A stretch of DNA of 64,000 nt from Gluconacetobacter diazotrophicus PA1 5 (GTDB taxonomy: Bacteria > Pseudomonadota > Alphaproteobacteria > Acetobacterales > Acetobacteraceae): assembly GCF_000021325.1 (NCBI RefSeq), contig NC_011365.1, positions 3,752,501 through 3,816,500 of the forward strand, given 5' to 3'. The position numbers and the translations under genes are program-made. Position 1 is the stretch's first letter; the number at the start of each line of letters is the position of its first letter. This document shows, one piece after another, positions 28,555 through 38,168 of this stretch. Under the pieces are notes generated by a model. It saw only the letters and a program-made list of their open reading frames with translations, was not told the DNA's origin and made no database searches.

Positions 28555-28953
28555 TCAGGTCGCGTCGGCGCCGAATTCCTGCATGTTGTGGCTGCCTGTG
28601 AGTTCCAGGCCATCGCGAACATTCTCCGCGATCCGAATCAAGGGGGTAAGCGGCAGGGCGGGGTCCAGCATGGCCCTGATTCCATAGAGCTGGGACCGAT
28701 GGGCCAGGGTGACGAAAAGCTGACGGTCTTCCTGGGGCGTAAGGCCCGAATCCTGAACGTTCGCATTCATGATCATCGCCCAGAGGCGCTGGCTCCTGGC
28801 CAGGGCATGCCGTCGGACGGTATGATCCGAACTCGCCTCGGCGGCCTTGAGTTCGTCGATCAGCATTCTGAAGCATGCGGCATCGGCTTCGCGTCCCGTC
28901 AGGGATGATCCCGCGATGCTCTGGTAGGCTTTCATTCCGGGGTGCGTCATCAT
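28555..28953 (-). CDS. flaF: flagellar biosynthesis regulator FlaF
   Basis: The product is 132 residues. Family features include AYQSIAGSSLTGREADAACF near the N terminus, ALARSQRLWAMIMNANVQD and RSQLYGIRAMLDPALPLTPL. In Caulobacter and rhizobia FlaF promotes flagellin synthesis or secretion while FlbT restrains flagellin translation. No flbT is visible in this window, although the two are usually adjacent. It is convergent with the FtcR-like regulator (30-nt gap) and divergent from the DUF1217 gene. Confidence 0.88.
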   Translation of the reverse strand: MMTHPGMKAYQSIAGSSLTGREADAACFRMLIDELKAAEASSDHTVRRHALARSQRLWAMIMNANVQDSGLTPQEDRQLFVTLAHRSQLYGIRAMLDPALPLTPLIRIAENVRDGLELTGSHNMQEFGADAT

Positions 28954-29103
28954 CGCTCCGTCAACCGTCCGTCATTCTCAACCGTCGGTCATGACACCGT
29001 GGCGTATTGCCGGTCATGGTTCTACACAGGGTGGGCATTCCTGACCAGACCTTCGACGGCGGCGTTCTCCATGGCCAATTCCATGTGGAAATGTGCGGGG
29101 CAA

Positions 29104-29113
29104 GGCCATATAG
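29104..29113. promoter_or_regulatory. GGCCATATAG motif, copy 2
   Basis: This exact copy lies in the gap between divergent flaF and the DUF1217 gene, 72 bp before the latter's ATG. The copy upstream of fliL has a similar spacing (83 bp) and the same orientation relative to its gene. It could be a control element for the long fli operon that starts at 29176. Confidence 0.4.
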
Positions 29114-29175
29114 TGGCGGTTCGTGGAATTGTTGTGTCCTGCTGTGTCGCGGTCACGAATGCAAGGAGTGGACTG

Positions 29176-30021
29176 ATGAGTGGGTCTATCAGCGGTACCT
29201 CCCCGATCAGTTTGTACCTGGCCGCCGAGAAGGACGAAGAAACCGCGGCCGCGAACTATACGAAGGAGAACCCGACGATCCAGAACGAGGTGACCTCCTT
29301 CGAGGAATCGGCGTCCTCCATTACTTCCGCCGCCGATCTGATGAGCAATAAAAACTATACGGCGGAGCAGGTCGTTCTCGGGGCCTACAATCTCAGTTCC
29401 ATCTCGGGGGAAACGGCCCTGGTCAAGGACCTGCTGACGCAGGATCCGACATCTTCCAAATCGGTCGCGAAATCGTCGGGCAACGCGACGTGGCTGGCCT
29501 TCGCCGATGCGTTCTCGACCTGGGGCCAGAATGGCGGAAGCGCGAGCGCGTCGCCGTTTACCTCGGACACGATCAGTTCGATCGTGACGAAATTCGAGGA
29601 AAGTCAATACGAAAGCAGCACCGCCAACCAGAACAGCGGCGTCGGCAATGCGCTCTATTTCACGCGCAACATGACCAGTTCCATGTCGCTGGCGGATATC
29701 ATGTCGAATGCGACCCTGCTCAAGGTCGTCGAGACGGTTTCGGGATTCAATCCCGACCAGTTCGGGGCGCTCGACTATCCGGAGCAGGTCCGTCTGCTGC
29801 AGAACAAGGTCGATCTCAGCGATTTTTCGACGCCGGAAGGGGTTCAGAAATATGCCGAGCAGTATCTCGCCATGCTGCAGATCAACCCTCAGACGCCTGA
29901 TACGCCGATAACCATGATGGACCTGTTTGGGGGCGGTACCAACAGCAACGGAATTCTCGCGCTTTTCGGTTCCAGCAGCAGTTCCTCTTCGTCGGGAAGC
30001 CCGGAACTCTCGATGTTCTGA
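29176..30021 (+). CDS. DUF1217 family flagellar-associated protein
   Basis: The product is 281 residues. The N terminus is MSGSISGTSPISLYLAAEKD. It then shows the family layout of helical blocks with SSITSAADLMSNKNYTAEQV, NALYFTRNMTSSMSLADIMS and FNPDQFGALDYPEQVRLLQN. A Ser-rich tail ends it. DUF1217 proteins occur in alphaproteobacterial flagellar loci and look like exported axial or junction components, but none has a settled function to my knowledge. The start at 29176 is set by AAGGAG 8 nt upstream. It heads a same-strand series running to fliP at 43918. Confidence 0.82.
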   Translation: MSGSISGTSPISLYLAAEKDEETAAANYTKENPTIQNEVTSFEESASSITSAADLMSNKNYTAEQVVLGAYNLSSISGETALVKDLLTQDPTSSKSVAKSSGNATWLAFADAFSTWGQNGGSASASPFTSDTISSIVTKFEESQYESSTANQNSGVGNALYFTRNMTSSMSLADIMSNATLLKVVETVSGFNPDQFGALDYPEQVRLLQNKVDLSDFSTPEGVQKYAEQYLAMLQINPQTPDTPITMMDLFGGGTNSNGILALFGSSSSSSSSGSPELSMF

Positions 30022-30090
30022 CGTGTCGTGGGTCGGTGGCCACCGACATGCCCTGCCTGACGTCATGATTCCAGCATGTGCCCCGATGCA

Positions 30091-31527
30091 ATGAGCGCAG
30101 AGATTCCCCCGTCGCCGTCCACTGACGTCGTATCCGAGATCCCCGATATACTGGACGCAATGCGGACCGCCGTGGCTGCGCCGCGCCACGATGTCCCGGT
30201 TGGCGTTCTTGAGGGGCGGGTGACCGGGCTGTCGGGATTGACCGTGTCGCTCAGCGGCCTGCGGGATTTCACCGGGGTGGGGGATCGGGTGGCGATCTTC
30301 GGCCTGGACGGGCGTGAGACCGATGCGGAAATCGTCGCCTTTCGCGGCGACACCGCGATCGCGATGCCGTACGGATCGCTGGAGGGGATCGGGTCGGGAT
30401 GCCGGGCCATGTTCCAGCTGTTCGACCCGGAGCAGAGAAGGCGGCGGGCTGGCGGCACCTTGGTCGTCAATGATGCATGGCAGGGGCGTGTCATCGACCC
30501 TATGGGCAGGCCCATTGACGGAAAGGGGCCGCTGCCCCCTGACGGCGTGCCCCAGAAGCTGCATGCTCCCCCGCCCGAGGCGGCGCTCCGGGCGCGGCTC
30601 GGCCCGCGCATCGATCTCGGCGTGCGCGTGCTCAACCTGTTCGCGACATGCCGCGAGGGCCAGAGGCTGGGTCTGTTTGCCGGCTCCGGCGTCGGGAAAT
30701 CCACCCTGATGGGCATGCTGGCCCGCAACACGGACTGCGACGTTGCGGTCATCGCCCTGGTGGGGGAGCGGGGACGGGAAGTCAGGGAGTTTGTCGAGGA
30801 CGATCTTGGGCCGGAAGGGCTGGCCAAGTCGGTTGTCGTGGTCGCCACCTCTGATACGTCGCCGTTGATGCGCCGGGAAGCGGCGTATGCCGCGACGGCT
30901 GCTGCCGAGCATTTCAGGGATCAGGGCAAGTCCGTCCTGCTGCTGATGGACAGTGTCACCCGGTTCTGCCAGGCCCTGCGGGAGATCGGCCTGTCGTCCG
31001 GCGAGCCCCCTGCCACCAGGGGGTATCCGCCGAGCGTCTTCGCCGAGTTGCCGCGCCTGCTTGAACGCGCGGGGCCGGGCCTTCCCGGTCCGGACGGGAA
31101 GGCGGGGCAGATTACCGCCATGTTCTCGGTCCTCGTCGAGGGTGATGACCATAACGAACCGGTCGCCGACGCGGTGCGCGGCATTCTGGACGGACATGTC
31201 GTCATGGAACGGCGGATCGCGGAGTCCGGACGGTACCCCGCCATCAATGTCCTTCGCTCGCTCTCGCGGACCGTTCCCGGATGCAATTCTGCTGAGGAAA
31301 ACGCGTTGACCCGCGATGCGCGGGCCGACCTGTCGACCTGGGAGGAAATGCAGGACATGGTCCGCCTGGGCGCCTACCGCGCGGGGAATGATCCGAAGGT
31401 CGATCAGGCAATCCGTATCGCGCCCGCCATTGAAGAGATTCTGAGGCAGGGACGCGGCGAGAAAGCCACGATTGCCGAAAGCTTCGACGCCCTGCGCGCC
31501 GCCTTGTCGCCGCCCGGGACTCCGTGA
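30091..31527 (+). CDS. fliI: flagellar export ATPase FliI
   Basis: FliI is the hexameric ATPase that unfolds and delivers export substrates. The product is 478 residues from the ATG at 30091; another ATG at 30076 is equally possible. The N-terminal beta domain ends near FDPEQ. Walker A is GSGVGKST at about residues 198-205. VAVIALVGERGREVREFV follows, and Walker B is SVLLLMDSVTRFCQA. DGHVVMERRIAESGRYPAIN and VLRSLSR mark the C-terminal part. fliJ overlaps its stop by 4 nt (GTGA). Confidence 0.95.
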   Translation: MSAEIPPSPSTDVVSEIPDILDAMRTAVAAPRHDVPVGVLEGRVTGLSGLTVSLSGLRDFTGVGDRVAIFGLDGRETDAEIVAFRGDTAIAMPYGSLEGIGSGCRAMFQLFDPEQRRRRAGGTLVVNDAWQGRVIDPMGRPIDGKGPLPPDGVPQKLHAPPPEAALRARLGPRIDLGVRVLNLFATCREGQRLGLFAGSGVGKSTLMGMLARNTDCDVAVIALVGERGREVREFVEDDLGPEGLAKSVVVVATSDTSPLMRREAAYAATAAAEHFRDQGKSVLLLMDSVTRFCQALREIGLSSGEPPATRGYPPSVFAELPRLLERAGPGLPGPDGKAGQITAMFSVLVEGDDHNEPVADAVRGILDGHVVMERRIAESGRYPAINVLRSLSRTVPGCNSAEENALTRDARADLSTWEEMQDMVRLGAYRAGNDPKVDQAIRIAPAIEEILRQGRGEKATIAESFDALRAALSPPGTP

Positions 31528-31952
31528 CGGACGCCCGGACGCGCGCGCTGCACTCGCTGGTCCGGCTACGGAAGACCGAAGTCGATCACGCGCGAAGCGC
31601 GATGGCCAGGGCAATGGCCGAGGAACACGCCGCCGGCGCCCTGGTCGAAAGCCGACTTGCACTGATCGACAGCGAGCAGCGTGAAGCATCCCTGGGGCAC
31701 GCGTCGCTCGACGATTTCCGTGCCTGGCTGCCGGCGGGTGTAGATGCCGTCGAACGCGCCAGGGCGGCACTGGATGTCGCTCGCCAGGCATCCGATCAGG
31801 CAAGGGGAATGCTCATGCAGGCGAACGCGGCCCTGAAGGCGGCGGAGGCCATCCTGGACAAGCGGCTGGAGGAGGAAAGGGAGGCGCGTGCCCGCAGGGA
31901 GCAGGCGGAACTCGATGACCTGTCGCGACGGAACCGGGCTTTTTCCACATAG
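31524..31952 (+). CDS. fliJ: flagellar export protein FliJ
   Basis: The product is 142 residues and almost entirely coiled coil (LHSLVRLRKTEVDHARSAMA, ALKAAEAILDKRLEEEREAR). FliJ is the stalk of the FliI ATPase and links it to FlhA. Sequence identity within the family is low, so the call rests on coiled coil, size and the position directly after fliI. It uses a GTG start within the GTGA overlap with the fliI stop, implying translational coupling. Confidence 0.85.
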   Translation: MTDARTRALHSLVRLRKTEVDHARSAMARAMAEEHAAGALVESRLALIDSEQREASLGHASLDDFRAWLPAGVDAVERARAALDVARQASDQARGMLMQANAALKAAEAILDKRLEEEREARARREQAELDDLSRRNRAFST

Positions 31953-32143
31953 CCTTTTTATGGTCATGAAAGGGCCATTGTCGCGAGGATGCCGGCTCTC
32001 TAAAGTCGATCTGACGAGGCGCTTTATCATGTTTCGGCCTTGAGAAACTGGAATGCGCCCGCTATCGCTTTCAACCGGGGCGGAATATGACCGCAGTAGA
32101 TGCGATCCGATATCCCCATGGCCATGAGTGACTAGGAAAGCGC

Positions 32144-32908
32144 ATGCAACAGACACAGCAGCCGGCTGAAAAGGTATTTATCGCCACGCCATGCTTTGGT
32201 GGTCTGGTGACGCAAGAATACATGGAATCCATCATTGCCTGCACCGGTGTCCTGCGGGTTCCCATGACGCTCTCGCTGCTGGGCGACGACGCGATGATCA
32301 GCCGGGCGCGGAACACGCTTCTGCATCAGTTCTGGGCGCGGTCGGATGCCTCCCATATCCTTTTCATCGATGCCGACATGGGCTTCCCGGCGGAAGCGCC
32401 CGCGCGGCTCCTGGCTGCCGGAAAGGATCTCGTGGCCGGTCTGTATCCGATCAAGGAACGGTTCTGGGACAAGGCGACCCAGGAATACGCGCGGCATGGC
32501 GAAACCCAGGACACTGCCTCGCTGCGCTATGTCGGCGAGACGGAGGCCATGCACAAGGAGTGGGAAAAGGGACCGCTTCTCAAGACCCATTATGCGGGAA
32601 CGGGGTTCATGATGATCAGCCGGAAGGCGGTCGGCATGATGATCAAGGCCTATCCCGAAACGGCATACCGCCGGATCGACGCGGCGGATGACGGTGACGG
32701 GGGACTGTATCATGCCCTGTTCGATGCAAGCATCGATCCCGATACCGGAACGTATCTGAGCGAGGATTTCACCTTCTGTCGCCGCTGGCGGGAAATCGGG
32801 GGCGAGGTCTGGCTGGATACGTCCATCAGCCTGACCCATGCCGGGCGCGCCGTATTCCGCGGAAATCCGTCCAGCCGTGTCGGCATGCTTCACCACAAGG
32901 GCGCGTAA
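32144..32908 (+). CDS. GT-A type glycosyltransferase-like protein
   Basis: The product is 254 residues. It begins VFIATPCFGGLVTQEYMESI, followed by DDAMISRARNTLL. The DxD motif is at residues 76-78 in HILFIDADMGFPAEA, the expected metal/nucleotide-sugar site. YAGTGFMMISRKAV and YLSEDFTFCRRWREIGGEVW resemble the acceptor-side block of GT2-like or GT62/Anp1-like transferases. It lies between fliJ and motB in the long operon, so a role in flagellar glycosylation is a reasonable inference. The substrate is unknown. The ATG has AGGAAA 6 nt upstream. Confidence 0.75.
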   Translation: MQQTQQPAEKVFIATPCFGGLVTQEYMESIIACTGVLRVPMTLSLLGDDAMISRARNTLLHQFWARSDASHILFIDADMGFPAEAPARLLAAGKDLVAGLYPIKERFWDKATQEYARHGETQDTASLRYVGETEAMHKEWEKGPLLKTHYAGTGFMMISRKAVGMMIKAYPETAYRRIDAADDGDGGLYHALFDASIDPDTGTYLSEDFTFCRRWREIGGEVWLDTSISLTHAGRAVFRGNPSSRVGMLHHKGA

Positions 32909-32925
32909 GACCGCGATAAAGCCAG

Positions 32926-34032
32926 ATGGCGAAGAACGACAACAAGCAGCAGCCTATCCTCATCAGGAGAAGCGACGGCGAGGACTCGGAGGAGGGCGGG
33001 CACTCCGGGGGGGCGTGGAAGATCGCCTACGCCGACTTCATGACGGCCATGATGTCGTTCTTTCTCGTCATGTGGCTGCTGAATGCCACTACGGACGAGC
33101 AACGCAGGGGCATTGCGCAGTTCTTCAATCCGATGGCCGATCGGGACACGCACGCACAGCCTACGGACTCGATGCTCGACGTCCAGCCCTCTCCTCTCTG
33201 GGGGGGCAGTGCGATCAGGCGCATCAAGAATGGCGACACGCTGGACCCGGTGCAGGATGGGGCGCCTGGGGCGCGGAATGCACCCAGGACGGTACGGCAG
33301 GACCGTTCGTCCGATGACATAACCCTGGGCCTCAGGACGCGGCTCAATCCGTCGCCGCCCGCGATCGTTCCGATCGGGGGACCGCAGACCGGTGCGGCCA
33401 GAAGCGTGGGCTATATCGGCGCGGGAAGTCCGGCCGAAGCGTCCGCCGAAGAGGCGGCGGTCGAACAGATGGCCAGCGGCCTGCGCCAGGCCATCCAGGA
33501 CAATCCGGAAATACGGGATGCGGCTTCCGACGTGTCGATCCAGATCGGACGGGACGATATTCGGATCGAACTTCGGGACTCGAACAACACGCCGATGTTC
33601 GACAGCGGATCGGCGACGCCCAATCGTCTCGGCAAGCAGATGCTGGCCCAGATTGCCGCATGGCTTGCGCCCATGCCCGAGCCGATCTCCATCGTCGGCT
33701 ATACCGATGGGGCGCCCTATCACGTCGGCAGGCAATGGGGCATGTCCAACTGGACACTATCCGTAATGCGGGCCGACCACGCCCGCGAAACGCTCGTCCA
33801 GGCGGGCTACCCGGATCGCAACATTCTTGACGTGTCAGGCCGCTCGGACAGAGATCTGGCTCTTCCGTCCGATCCCTCGGGCGCCGGGAATCGCAGGGTC
33901 GTGCTGATCATGCACCGGCGTTTCAGCAACCCGGCCGGCCCTGCCCCGGTCGCCGGGGCGCCTGGCACGCCGGCCAGTCCTGCCAAGGCAGACAAACCCG
34001 AGGGGACAGCCGGCGCGGGGGCGCCGAAATAG
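32926..34032 (+). CDS. motB: flagellar stator protein MotB
   Basis: MotB anchors the stator to peptidoglycan and carries the proton-binding Asp. The product is 368 residues. The single membrane helix WKIAYADFMTAMMSFFLVMW includes D37, the expected proton carrier. The periplasmic OmpA-like domain occupies about 205-325 (FDSGSATPNRLGKQMLAQIA, GYTDGAP, LSVMRADHARETL, SGRSDRDLALP, GNRRVVLIM). A Pro/Ala tail follows. The linker of about 120 residues is longer than in E. coli. motB comes before motA here, the reverse of the enteric order. Confidence 0.95.
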   Translation: MAKNDNKQQPILIRRSDGEDSEEGGHSGGAWKIAYADFMTAMMSFFLVMWLLNATTDEQRRGIAQFFNPMADRDTHAQPTDSMLDVQPSPLWGGSAIRRIKNGDTLDPVQDGAPGARNAPRTVRQDRSSDDITLGLRTRLNPSPPAIVPIGGPQTGAARSVGYIGAGSPAEASAEEAAVEQMASGLRQAIQDNPEIRDAASDVSIQIGRDDIRIELRDSNNTPMFDSGSATPNRLGKQMLAQIAAWLAPMPEPISIVGYTDGAPYHVGRQWGMSNWTLSVMRADHARETLVQAGYPDRNILDVSGRSDRDLALPSDPSGAGNRRVVLIMHRRFSNPAGPAPVAGAPGTPASPAKADKPEGTAGAGAPK

Positions 34033-34149
34033 GCGGTGCAGGCCGGCACGCCCTTCGCCGGCGCCGGCCAATCTGCCGGGAAGGACCGTAGACCGCCGTC
34101 GGCGCTTCTGCCGCGCGGCTTAACCATGGACGGAAGTGGAGACTGCTAA

Positions 34150-35031
34150 ATGCTTTTCATCGGGGGGCTCGTCTTTGTGCTGCTCTGTGTCTTCGCCTCC
34201 TTCGTGGCGTCCGGGGGGGCTCTGGCCCCCCTGATCATGTCGATGCCCTTCGAACTGCTGACCATTCTTGGGGCGGCCGTCGGAATATTCGTGATGGGGA
34301 ATTCCAAGGAGGCGCTCAAGCACGTTCCTGGCGACCTCCGGCTGGTGCTGGCCGGACCGCGGCACGACAAGGCAGCTTACCTCGACCTGCTGGTCCTGCT
34401 CTATCGGTTCATGCGCCTCGCGCAGGCCAAGGGCGACATGGCGCTTGAGGAGCATATCGAGAACCCGCACGACAGCGCCATCTTCGCGATGTCACCGCGT
34501 ATTCGGGATGACAAGACAACCTGCAATCTGATCTGCGACTATCTCCGGCTGACCAGCCTGAACATAGAAAACGCCTATCAGATGGACGAGGTGATGAGCC
34601 GTGAACTGAAGAAGAACCTCACGGAGCAGTTGCACACCGCGAAATGTCTGCAAAGCATAGCCGACGCATTGCCGGCGCTTGGCATCGTCGCCGCGGTCCT
34701 TGGCGTCATCAAGACCATGGCCTCGATCAGCAAGCCGCCCGCTGTCCTTGGCGCGATGATCGGCGGTGCCCTTGTCGGCACGTTTCTCGGCGTTCTTCTG
34801 TCCTATGGCGTTGTGGCGCCTCTGGCGGCAAGGATGCGTGATGTGGTAATGCAGGATAGTCGCTATCATGACCTTATCAGGATCGTCCTGGTGACCCACC
34901 TTCAGGGCAGCCCGCCTCAGGTCTGTGCCGAAATCGGTCGCAAGGATATTCCGCATATCTTCATGCCTTCGTTCAGTGAACTCGACATGGCCCTGACAGA
35001 GTCATCCAACCCACCCCCAGGAACTGCCTGA
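34150..35031 (+). CDS. motA: flagellar stator protein MotA
   Basis: MotA forms the pentameric proton-driven ring around MotB. The product is 293 residues with four membrane segments: two near 1-22 and 28-50, and two near 170-215. SRELKKNLTEQLHTAKCLQS, PALGIVAAVLGVIKTMASIS and MIGGALVGTFLGVLLSYGVV are the conserved C-terminal blocks with the functional prolines. It lies 117 nt after motB and 36 nt before fliK, on the same strand. Confidence 0.95.
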   Translation: MLFIGGLVFVLLCVFASFVASGGALAPLIMSMPFELLTILGAAVGIFVMGNSKEALKHVPGDLRLVLAGPRHDKAAYLDLLVLLYRFMRLAQAKGDMALEEHIENPHDSAIFAMSPRIRDDKTTCNLICDYLRLTSLNIENAYQMDEVMSRELKKNLTEQLHTAKCLQSIADALPALGIVAAVLGVIKTMASISKPPAVLGAMIGGALVGTFLGVLLSYGVVAPLAARMRDVVMQDSRYHDLIRIVLVTHLQGSPPQVCAEIGRKDIPHIFMPSFSELDMALTESSNPPPGTA

Positions 35032-35067
35032 TCGCGCAGTAAAGCGGTCAGGATTACGGAGCATCTG

Positions 35068-37350
35068 ATGGGTATTACGGCAACGAGAGGTTCGACTTCG
35101 ACCGATCCGGCGCAGGAAACGCCGCTGTCGGGCTTGTTGCTTGCCGTGTCGCCACAGAAATCGACGGCGGCCGCGTCGTCAGGCACCTCTGGAAAGCAAG
35201 CGGCGGGTGGAGGAGAGGGGTTCGGTAAGATCCTCAAGAATCTCGCCGGTCATCAGGGCGGCAAGGGGCAGGGAAACGGCACGGCGGCGACGTCGGACCT
35301 GTCGGCGGATGACGGCGCGAACGGAGTCGATGGCGGGTCTTCCCAAGCCTCCGCGGGGACAGGCGGTTCCGCCTCCGGATCGCTCCGTGACGCGGGCGAC
35401 AGCCAGGCGAGTGTGGCCTCTGATGCTTCCACCGGCACGGGCCAGCAGGTGCTGAACCTGCAGGCATGGCCAGGCATGGCCATGACGCAGATGGCCATGC
35501 CGACGCAGGCAGCGGAACCGGCCCCGGCGGACGCTAAAAATGAGACGCCCCCGGCGGCGTCGAAAGACGTACCGTCAGATACGACAGATACGACCCTGCT
35601 CGGCGCCGCCTGCTTGGCTGGAATCGGGACGGGTGGCATTTTTCCCGCTGCGGTTGCGGCACAATCCTTGCCGTCTGCCACGGTCACCGCGTCGACGCCG
35701 CACTCATCCCATGTCACGCGCGGGCAGGCGAAGGACCATACGAAAACATCGGCGGAGTCCGATGCGGATGGCGGCCAACTGGCCCAATCGGCGACGAGCA
35801 CGTACCTGACGTCGGTCTTCGCCGTTTCCGGAGCGGCTTCCGGAACCCCGTCGGTTGCCGGAACGGGTTCTGCCGCGCCGTCGGTGACCGGTGACGGGGT
35901 CGGAGGGAATGCGGCCCCGGCGCCCGCCTCCGCCGCGTCACCCGTATCGCTGGCGACTGTCGCGAGCGACGCGGCGTCTGGCCAGCCCTCGGCCTCCGCG
36001 GGGAGCACCGCCACAGGTGCGTCATCCATCCCGATGCCGCAGACCGATGCTGGAGCCGTGACCCAGCCATTCCAGATGATGGTGGCGGCCGGCGGCGCGT
36101 CCGTCCCGTCCCCGGATTTTTCTGGCATCGCCGCTGTCACCGCGTCCTCTGTCCGGATGCAGGGGGATGCCGGGACCCAGGCCAGGCAATCCCAGGCCAC
36201 TGTGGCCGGCGCCACGTCGCCGGTTCCGGCGGCGCAGAATGGCGCAGGGGCTGCGGCCTCATATCAGGACATTGCGGCGAGCGGCGTCCCATCCGTCGTG
36301 TCTTCGGCCTATTCGAGCCTCGTCAAATCGTCGGTGGTGAGTGGCGGTCCATCGGCAGGAAGCGCGACCTCGGACGCTTCTGCGGCTGGTGCCTCGCCCG
36401 CCCAGGTGCCGCAGGGCGGACCCGGCGGCGTGGCCCAGCAACTCCAGGTGGCCGTGAACGGCGTCGTGACGGCGGCGCCCGGTCCGGGCGACAAAAATGG
36501 TGCCCAGCCGTCCCGATCCGCATCCCCGGATGGCGGAGACGTCTTGGGATATGGCGCCACCCTGACTGCGGTCGGCGGGACAGCGACCGTCGAGGATGCG
36601 CGATTTCAGGAGGGGGCAGGCGGGCATCCCGGGGCGTCCGATCATGGGCAGGAAGGAAGCGGCCAGGCGGCTACCGCCGGGAGCGCGAACGATACCGGCC
36701 TCCCTGTCGGGATTGCCCTGCCAGGTTCGTTTTCCCAGGCGCTGGACGGCAAGTTCGCCGTTGCGCAGTCGGCCGAGGGGGGAGATAGGACTGACGGAGG
36801 CCATGCCGCCGGAAATCGCACCGCCGGAGATGCCGAGGGGGGGGCGCAGTCTCTTTTCACCTCGTCGCTGGCACGACCGTCCGATGGCTCGACCTCCCTT
36901 TCCATGACCGTCCTGACGGATGATTCCACCCCCGTTCATGTTCGTGTCGAAGGGGCGAATGGCGTTACGACCGGTGTCGTTCTTCAAAGCGAGGACGCGG
37001 CAACGGCCCGTCACCTGGCCAGCAGCAAGCACGAACTGGTCGCGGCGCTGGATGCCGCCGGAGTGGACGGAAACAAGGTGCGCATTGATGTCGTGCCCCC
37101 CAGTCACGGCACTGGAGGCCAGCAGGACCAGGGATCGGGGGGCGGCTCGGCCAACAGCGGGAATTTCTCCGGCGGGATGTCCGGCAACGGGGCCGGCCAG
37201 AATGGCGGGCAGTCCTACCAGGGCAACGCATGGAACAGCGGCAGCGCATCCCTGGGGCAGGGAGGCGTCGACAGTGAAGGAGACGGCGGGGACGGGTCCA
37301 CGATGCCTGTTCGGGCCAGCGCGGGAAGCGGAATCAACATTACTGCATGA
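35068..37350 (+). CDS. fliK: flagellar hook-length control protein FliK
   Basis: The product is 760 residues, long for the family. About the first 600 residues are Ala/Ser/Gly/Thr-rich and of low complexity. The conserved C-terminal part (about 600-700) has SLSMTVLTDDSTPVHVRVEG and LASSKHELVAALDAAGVDGN, followed by IDVVPPSHG, the fold that touches FlhB to switch export specificity. The tail is Gly/Gln/Asn-rich. The call rests on the C-terminal pattern and its place directly before flgD. If length sets the ruler, the hook could be long. Confidence 0.85.
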   Translation: MGITATRGSTSTDPAQETPLSGLLLAVSPQKSTAAASSGTSGKQAAGGGEGFGKILKNLAGHQGGKGQGNGTAATSDLSADDGANGVDGGSSQASAGTGGSASGSLRDAGDSQASVASDASTGTGQQVLNLQAWPGMAMTQMAMPTQAAEPAPADAKNETPPAASKDVPSDTTDTTLLGAACLAGIGTGGIFPAAVAAQSLPSATVTASTPHSSHVTRGQAKDHTKTSAESDADGGQLAQSATSTYLTSVFAVSGAASGTPSVAGTGSAAPSVTGDGVGGNAAPAPASAASPVSLATVASDAASGQPSASAGSTATGASSIPMPQTDAGAVTQPFQMMVAAGGASVPSPDFSGIAAVTASSVRMQGDAGTQARQSQATVAGATSPVPAAQNGAGAAASYQDIAASGVPSVVSSAYSSLVKSSVVSGGPSAGSATSDASAAGASPAQVPQGGPGGVAQQLQVAVNGVVTAAPGPGDKNGAQPSRSASPDGGDVLGYGATLTAVGGTATVEDARFQEGAGGHPGASDHGQEGSGQAATAGSANDTGLPVGIALPGSFSQALDGKFAVAQSAEGGDRTDGGHAAGNRTAGDAEGGAQSLFTSSLARPSDGSTSLSMTVLTDDSTPVHVRVEGANGVTTGVVLQSEDAATARHLASSKHELVAALDAAGVDGNKVRIDVVPPSHGTGGQQDQGSGGGSANSGNFSGGMSGNGAGQNGGQSYQGNAWNSGSASLGQGGVDSEGDGGDGSTMPVRASAGSGINITA

Positions 37351-37391
37351 CCGCGGGTATGGTCACGGTGGCAGGGGAAGGATAAGAGGGA

Positions 37392-38168
37392 ATGACGACG
37401 ACATCGAGCATCAGCAGCGAGTATCAGCTTGTCCAGGCGGCGGAATCGTCCGCCAAGACGTCGGCGAGCAGCTATGCGAGCAGCAGCGCCGCCACCGGAA
37501 CGGGCAGCAGTTCCGTATCGAGCCTCGCGTCGCTCGCGGATAATTACAACACCTTCCTGACCCTGCTGACGACGCAGTTGCAGAACCAGGACCCAAGCAG
37601 CCCGATGAGTTCCGACACCTTTACGCAGGAACTCGCGCAGTTCGCCGGGGTGGAGCAGCAGGTCCAGACCAATACCAATCTTTCGACCCTGATTTCGCTG
37701 AACGAGGAAAGCCAGCTTAATTCCGATGCCAGCCTGGTCGGCAAGACGGCGACCGCGGATTCGACGACGCTGCCCCTGCAGAATGGTTCCGCTTCCCTCA
37801 GTTTCACGGGAACCGCCGGCGAGACGGTTGCGATCGCTGTGGCCAATTCCTCCGGCACGGTCGTGAAGGACGTCGTCGCCACCGCCGACAGCGGTACCAA
37901 CACGTGGACGTGGGACGGAACGGACAATAGCGGCAACCAGTTGACGGACGGTGCCTACAGCGTCGCGGTGGAGACGATCAATTCCTCCGGTACGACCTCT
38001 GCCGTGCCGTTCACGGTCAGCGGCACCATCACGGGCGTGACGAAGGGAAGCACCGATATGGAAGCCGAAATGGGAAGCGCGGATATTCCGATGGCGGACA
38101 TCACGGCGACCTCGTCCTCCACATCGTCAACGTCGACGTCGTCCAGTGGAAGCAGCACCGGCTCCTGA
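37392..38168 (+). CDS. flgD: flagellar hook assembly protein FlgD
   Basis: FlgD is the hook cap. The product is 258 residues. DNYNTFLTLLTTQLQNQDPS, SSDTFTQELAQFAGVEQQVQ and NTNLSTLI are the N-terminal signature. The tudor/Ig-like part has WTWDGTDNSGNQLTDGAYSV. A Ser-rich tail ends the protein. It lies 41 nt after fliK, the usual partner order in this lineage. A 198-nt gap with no recognised element separates it from the next gene. Confidence 0.93.
   Translation: MTTTSSISSEYQLVQAAESSAKTSASSYASSSAATGTGSSSVSSLASLADNYNTFLTLLTTQLQNQDPSSPMSSDTFTQELAQFAGVEQQVQTNTNLSTLISLNEESQLNSDASLVGKTATADSTTLPLQNGSASLSFTGTAGETVAIAVANSSGTVVKDVVATADSGTNTWTWDGTDNSGNQLTDGAYSVAVETINSSGTTSAVPFTVSGTITGVTKGSTDMEAEMGSADIPMADITATSSSTSSTSTSSSGSSTGS

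Noticed and set aside
29014-31803. Minus-strand open frame of 929 codons across the DUF1217 gene and fliI
   Set aside because: It is the antisense of two clearly identified genes. High GC at third codon positions leaves long stop-free antisense frames; its protein is Arg/Pro/His-rich with no family features.
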